A DNA stretch of 13,144 nucleotides from Chryseobacterium gleum (GTDB lineage: Bacteria > Bacteroidota > Bacteroidia > Flavobacteriales_D > Crocinitomicaceae): NCBI GenBank assembly GCA_943326315.2, contig CALPSU020000033.1, forward strand, positions 1 through 13,144, read 5' to 3'. The notes below the pieces were generated by a model. That model was not told where the DNA came from, did not search any database, and saw only the letters and a list, made by a program, of their open reading frames with translations. Below, one piece after another: positions 11,519-13,144 of the stretch. Made by a program: the position numbers and the translations under genes. Positions within the stretch are counted from its first letter, which is position 1. Each line of letters begins with the position of its first letter.

Positions 11519-13144
11519 ATGATAAAACAACATTCACTTCTGGTAATAGTTTTTAACGTGTTCTTTTTCTGTATGCTAGGATACGGACAAGATACAACTA
11601 TGACATTGTCAGAAGTGAATGTTTCTTCTTATGAAAACATCAAAATGAAAACCTTAGATTTTACATCTCAAAGTCTTTCTCGGGATCAAATTTTACTTTC
11701 TCAACCGGAAGATGTAGGTGTAATACTTCAAAGATTTGCAGGTGTTTCAATCAAGAATTATGGAGGCTTGGGCGGTATGAAAACAATTTCAGTAAGAGGC
11801 ATGGGAAGTCAACATACTACTTTTGTGGTGGATGGGTTTTCATTGTCCAATACTCAGACAGGTCAAATTAATTTAGGACAAGTTCAAACTGACAATGTAG
11901 AGTCTGTATCTCTTAGTTCAGGAGGTAGAAATGGTTTTCTTTTACCAGCATCTTCTTATATGAATGGAAGTGTAGTTTCTATTCATACTTTTGAGAATAA
12001 TTTTTCGAATGAATCATTTAAAGTGAGGGCTACTTCAAGAGCTGGTTCTTTTGGTGAGATTGATAATTATCTTTCTGCAAAATTCAGCAGTAAAAATAAG
12101 TTTTTTAGCGTGTTTGGGAAATATCGTCAAGCAAATGGAAATTATGATTATTCATTGAGAAATGGTAATATGATTTACGAAGGAATTAGAAAGAATAACG
12201 ACTTGAAAGATTGGTATTCTGGATTTTCTTTCGGAAATAAATTTAAGAATGATGCCAGATTTCGTTTCAATTACAAAATGAACGGTGCTGATCAAGGTTT
12301 GCCAGGAGCGGTAATTTTATATAACACAATGGCGAATCAACGTTTATCTACTCAATCTAATTCAATTAATTTAGATTTCACACACCATATTAAATCTATA
12401 TATTACCGTTTTTTCGGCACATATAATAATGATTGGTTACATTACGAAGATCTATTTTTTCTAAATAATACTGGAGGAATTTCTAGTATTTATAAAAATA
12501 ATTCTTCTCAACTAGGAGTTTCTTTTCAAAGAGGAATAGGGGAGAAGTCAATATTATTTGGAGGAGTAGAAAGTAGATATAGTGATTTATCGTTTAATAC
12601 TATCAATTCAAATGTCCCTAAGAGATTGCATTCTTTTGGATTAATAGGATTTAATTTTAATCGAACCAATTGGACGACTGAAGTTCAAATTTCTACTCAA
12701 CAAGTATTGGAAGATAACAATTCAGGAGAAAGAGCTGCGAATCGTTTTAAAGTGAATCCTTTTTTAGCGATTGAAAAAACAGAATTTGGATCTTGGAAAT
12801 GGAAGTTAAAAGGCTGGTATAGAAATTCTTTTAGAATGCCATCTTTCAATGAGTTGTATTACAATGGAGTAGGGAATGTGAAATTAAAGCCTGAAGAAGC
12901 AAATCAATTTTCTCTCGGATTTTCAACGAATCCCATTCAAAAAAAGTTAGATGTTGAGATTGTTGTAAATGGATTTGCCAATCAAGTAACCAATCAAATT
13001 TTAGCGATACCAACCAAAAACTTATTTGTTTGGTCGATGCAAAATATTGGTAAAGTAAATACGTTTGGAGTAGAATCTCGAATTGAAATAAAAAAGTCAT
13101 TTCAATCCATTTGGTTTACAGAATTAGACGCGAATTATACCTAT
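11519..13144 (+). CDS. btuB: BtuB-like TonB-dependent outer membrane receptor (3' end cut)
   Basis: The first 542 codons are open to the window edge; the stop lies beyond. A signal peptide (about 1-24, ending GYGQ) precedes a TonB-box-like MTLSEVNV (28-35). The plug domain spans about 36-150, with LSQPEDVGVILQRFAGVSIK, ISVRGMGSQHTTFVVDGFSL and NVESVSLSSGG, all typical. The remainder is alternating aromatic and polar beta strands of the barrel, ending near FGVESRIEIKKSF and WFTELDANYTY. No carboxypeptidase-regulatory-like extension is present, as in BtuB-size receptors. Energised by TonB/ExbBD, it should import cobalamin across the outer membrane. The substrate is inferred from the cobalamin riboswitch and the DUF4465 partner 83 bases upstream. 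Alternative substrates such as other corrinoids or siderophores cannot be excluded from this part alone. Confidence 0.88.
   Translation, partial: MIKQHSLLVIVFNVFFFCMLGYGQDTTMTLSEVNVSSYENIKMKTLDFTSQSLSRDQILLSQPEDVGVILQRFAGVSIKNYGGLGGMKTISVRGMGSQHTTFVVDGFSLSNTQTGQINLGQVQTDNVESVSLSSGGRNGFLLPASSYMNGSVVSIHTFENNFSNESFKVRATSRAGSFGEIDNYLSAKFSSKNKFFSVFGKYRQANGNYDYSLRNGNMIYEGIRKNNDLKDWYSGFSFGNKFKNDARFRFNYKMNGADQGLPGAVILYNTMANQRLSTQSNSINLDFTHHIKSIYYRFFGTYNNDWLHYEDLFFLNNTGGISSIYKNNSSQLGVSFQRGIGEKSILFGGVESRYSDLSFNTINSNVPKRLHSFGLIGFNFNRTNWTTEVQISTQQVLEDNNSGERAANRFKVNPFLAIEKTEFGSWKWKLKGWYRNSFRMPSFNELYYNGVGNVKLKPEEANQFSLGFSTNPIQKKLDVEIVVNGFANQVTNQILAIPTKNLFVWSMQNIGKVNTFGVESRIEIKKSFQSIWFTELDANYTY

Noticed and set aside
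12846..13100. Minus-strand open frame of 84 codons
   Set aside because: Antisense to the receptor barrel, where the plus-strand frame is open throughout and family-like.

Overview
The window is strongly AT-rich and comes from a member of the Bacteroidota, most likely a Flavobacteriales-type organism. Five things point there: a C-terminal type IX secretion (T9SS) sorting domain, TAnnTTTG-type promoter boxes, no Shine-Dalgarno sequences, a TPR/PD40/OmpA multidomain protein of the PorE type, and a cobalamin-riboswitch locus pairing a DUF4465 protein with a TonB-dependent receptor. I cannot name a genus.

Layout. At the left edge is the start of a small lipoprotein gene (minus strand, cut by the window). 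Divergent from it lies ung (uracil-DNA glycosylase), then hemE (uroporphyrinogen decarboxylase), whose 3' end overlaps by 17 bases a gene for an exported protein with a C-terminal OmpA-like domain. A strong hairpin terminator closes that block. A 244-base gap with palindromes and a repeat-rich promoter precedes a membrane-anchored SGNH-hydrolase-like gene, which converges on and overlaps maf. On the minus strand, a PorE-like TPR/PD40/OmpA gene, a UbiA prenyltransferase gene and maf form a compact operon (2-base gap, then ATGA overlap). Upstream on the same strand are queE (queuosine pathway), a KirBac-type potassium channel and a small unrecognised helical protein.

The right end holds the most interesting locus. 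A cobalamin riboswitch precedes a DUF4465 (BtuH-like) protein that carries an ordinary signal peptide and a T9SS type A tail instead of a lipid anchor. After a GTAGAGAC-type repeat hairpin comes a BtuB-like TonB-dependent receptor running off the window. Together they read as a B12 capture-and-import operon in which the surface B12-binding partner is exported by T9SS.

A second cross-cutting signal concerns promoters. TAnnTTTG boxes, exact or with one mismatch, sit 1 to 6 bases (four times exactly 4) before the start codon of six genes: ung, hemE, the SGNH gene, queE, the potassium channel and the small gene at 9725-10078. This suggests leaderless transcripts, and it also fixes the starts of hemE and queE. 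All functional statements are from sequence reading and memory of families; no database search was run.
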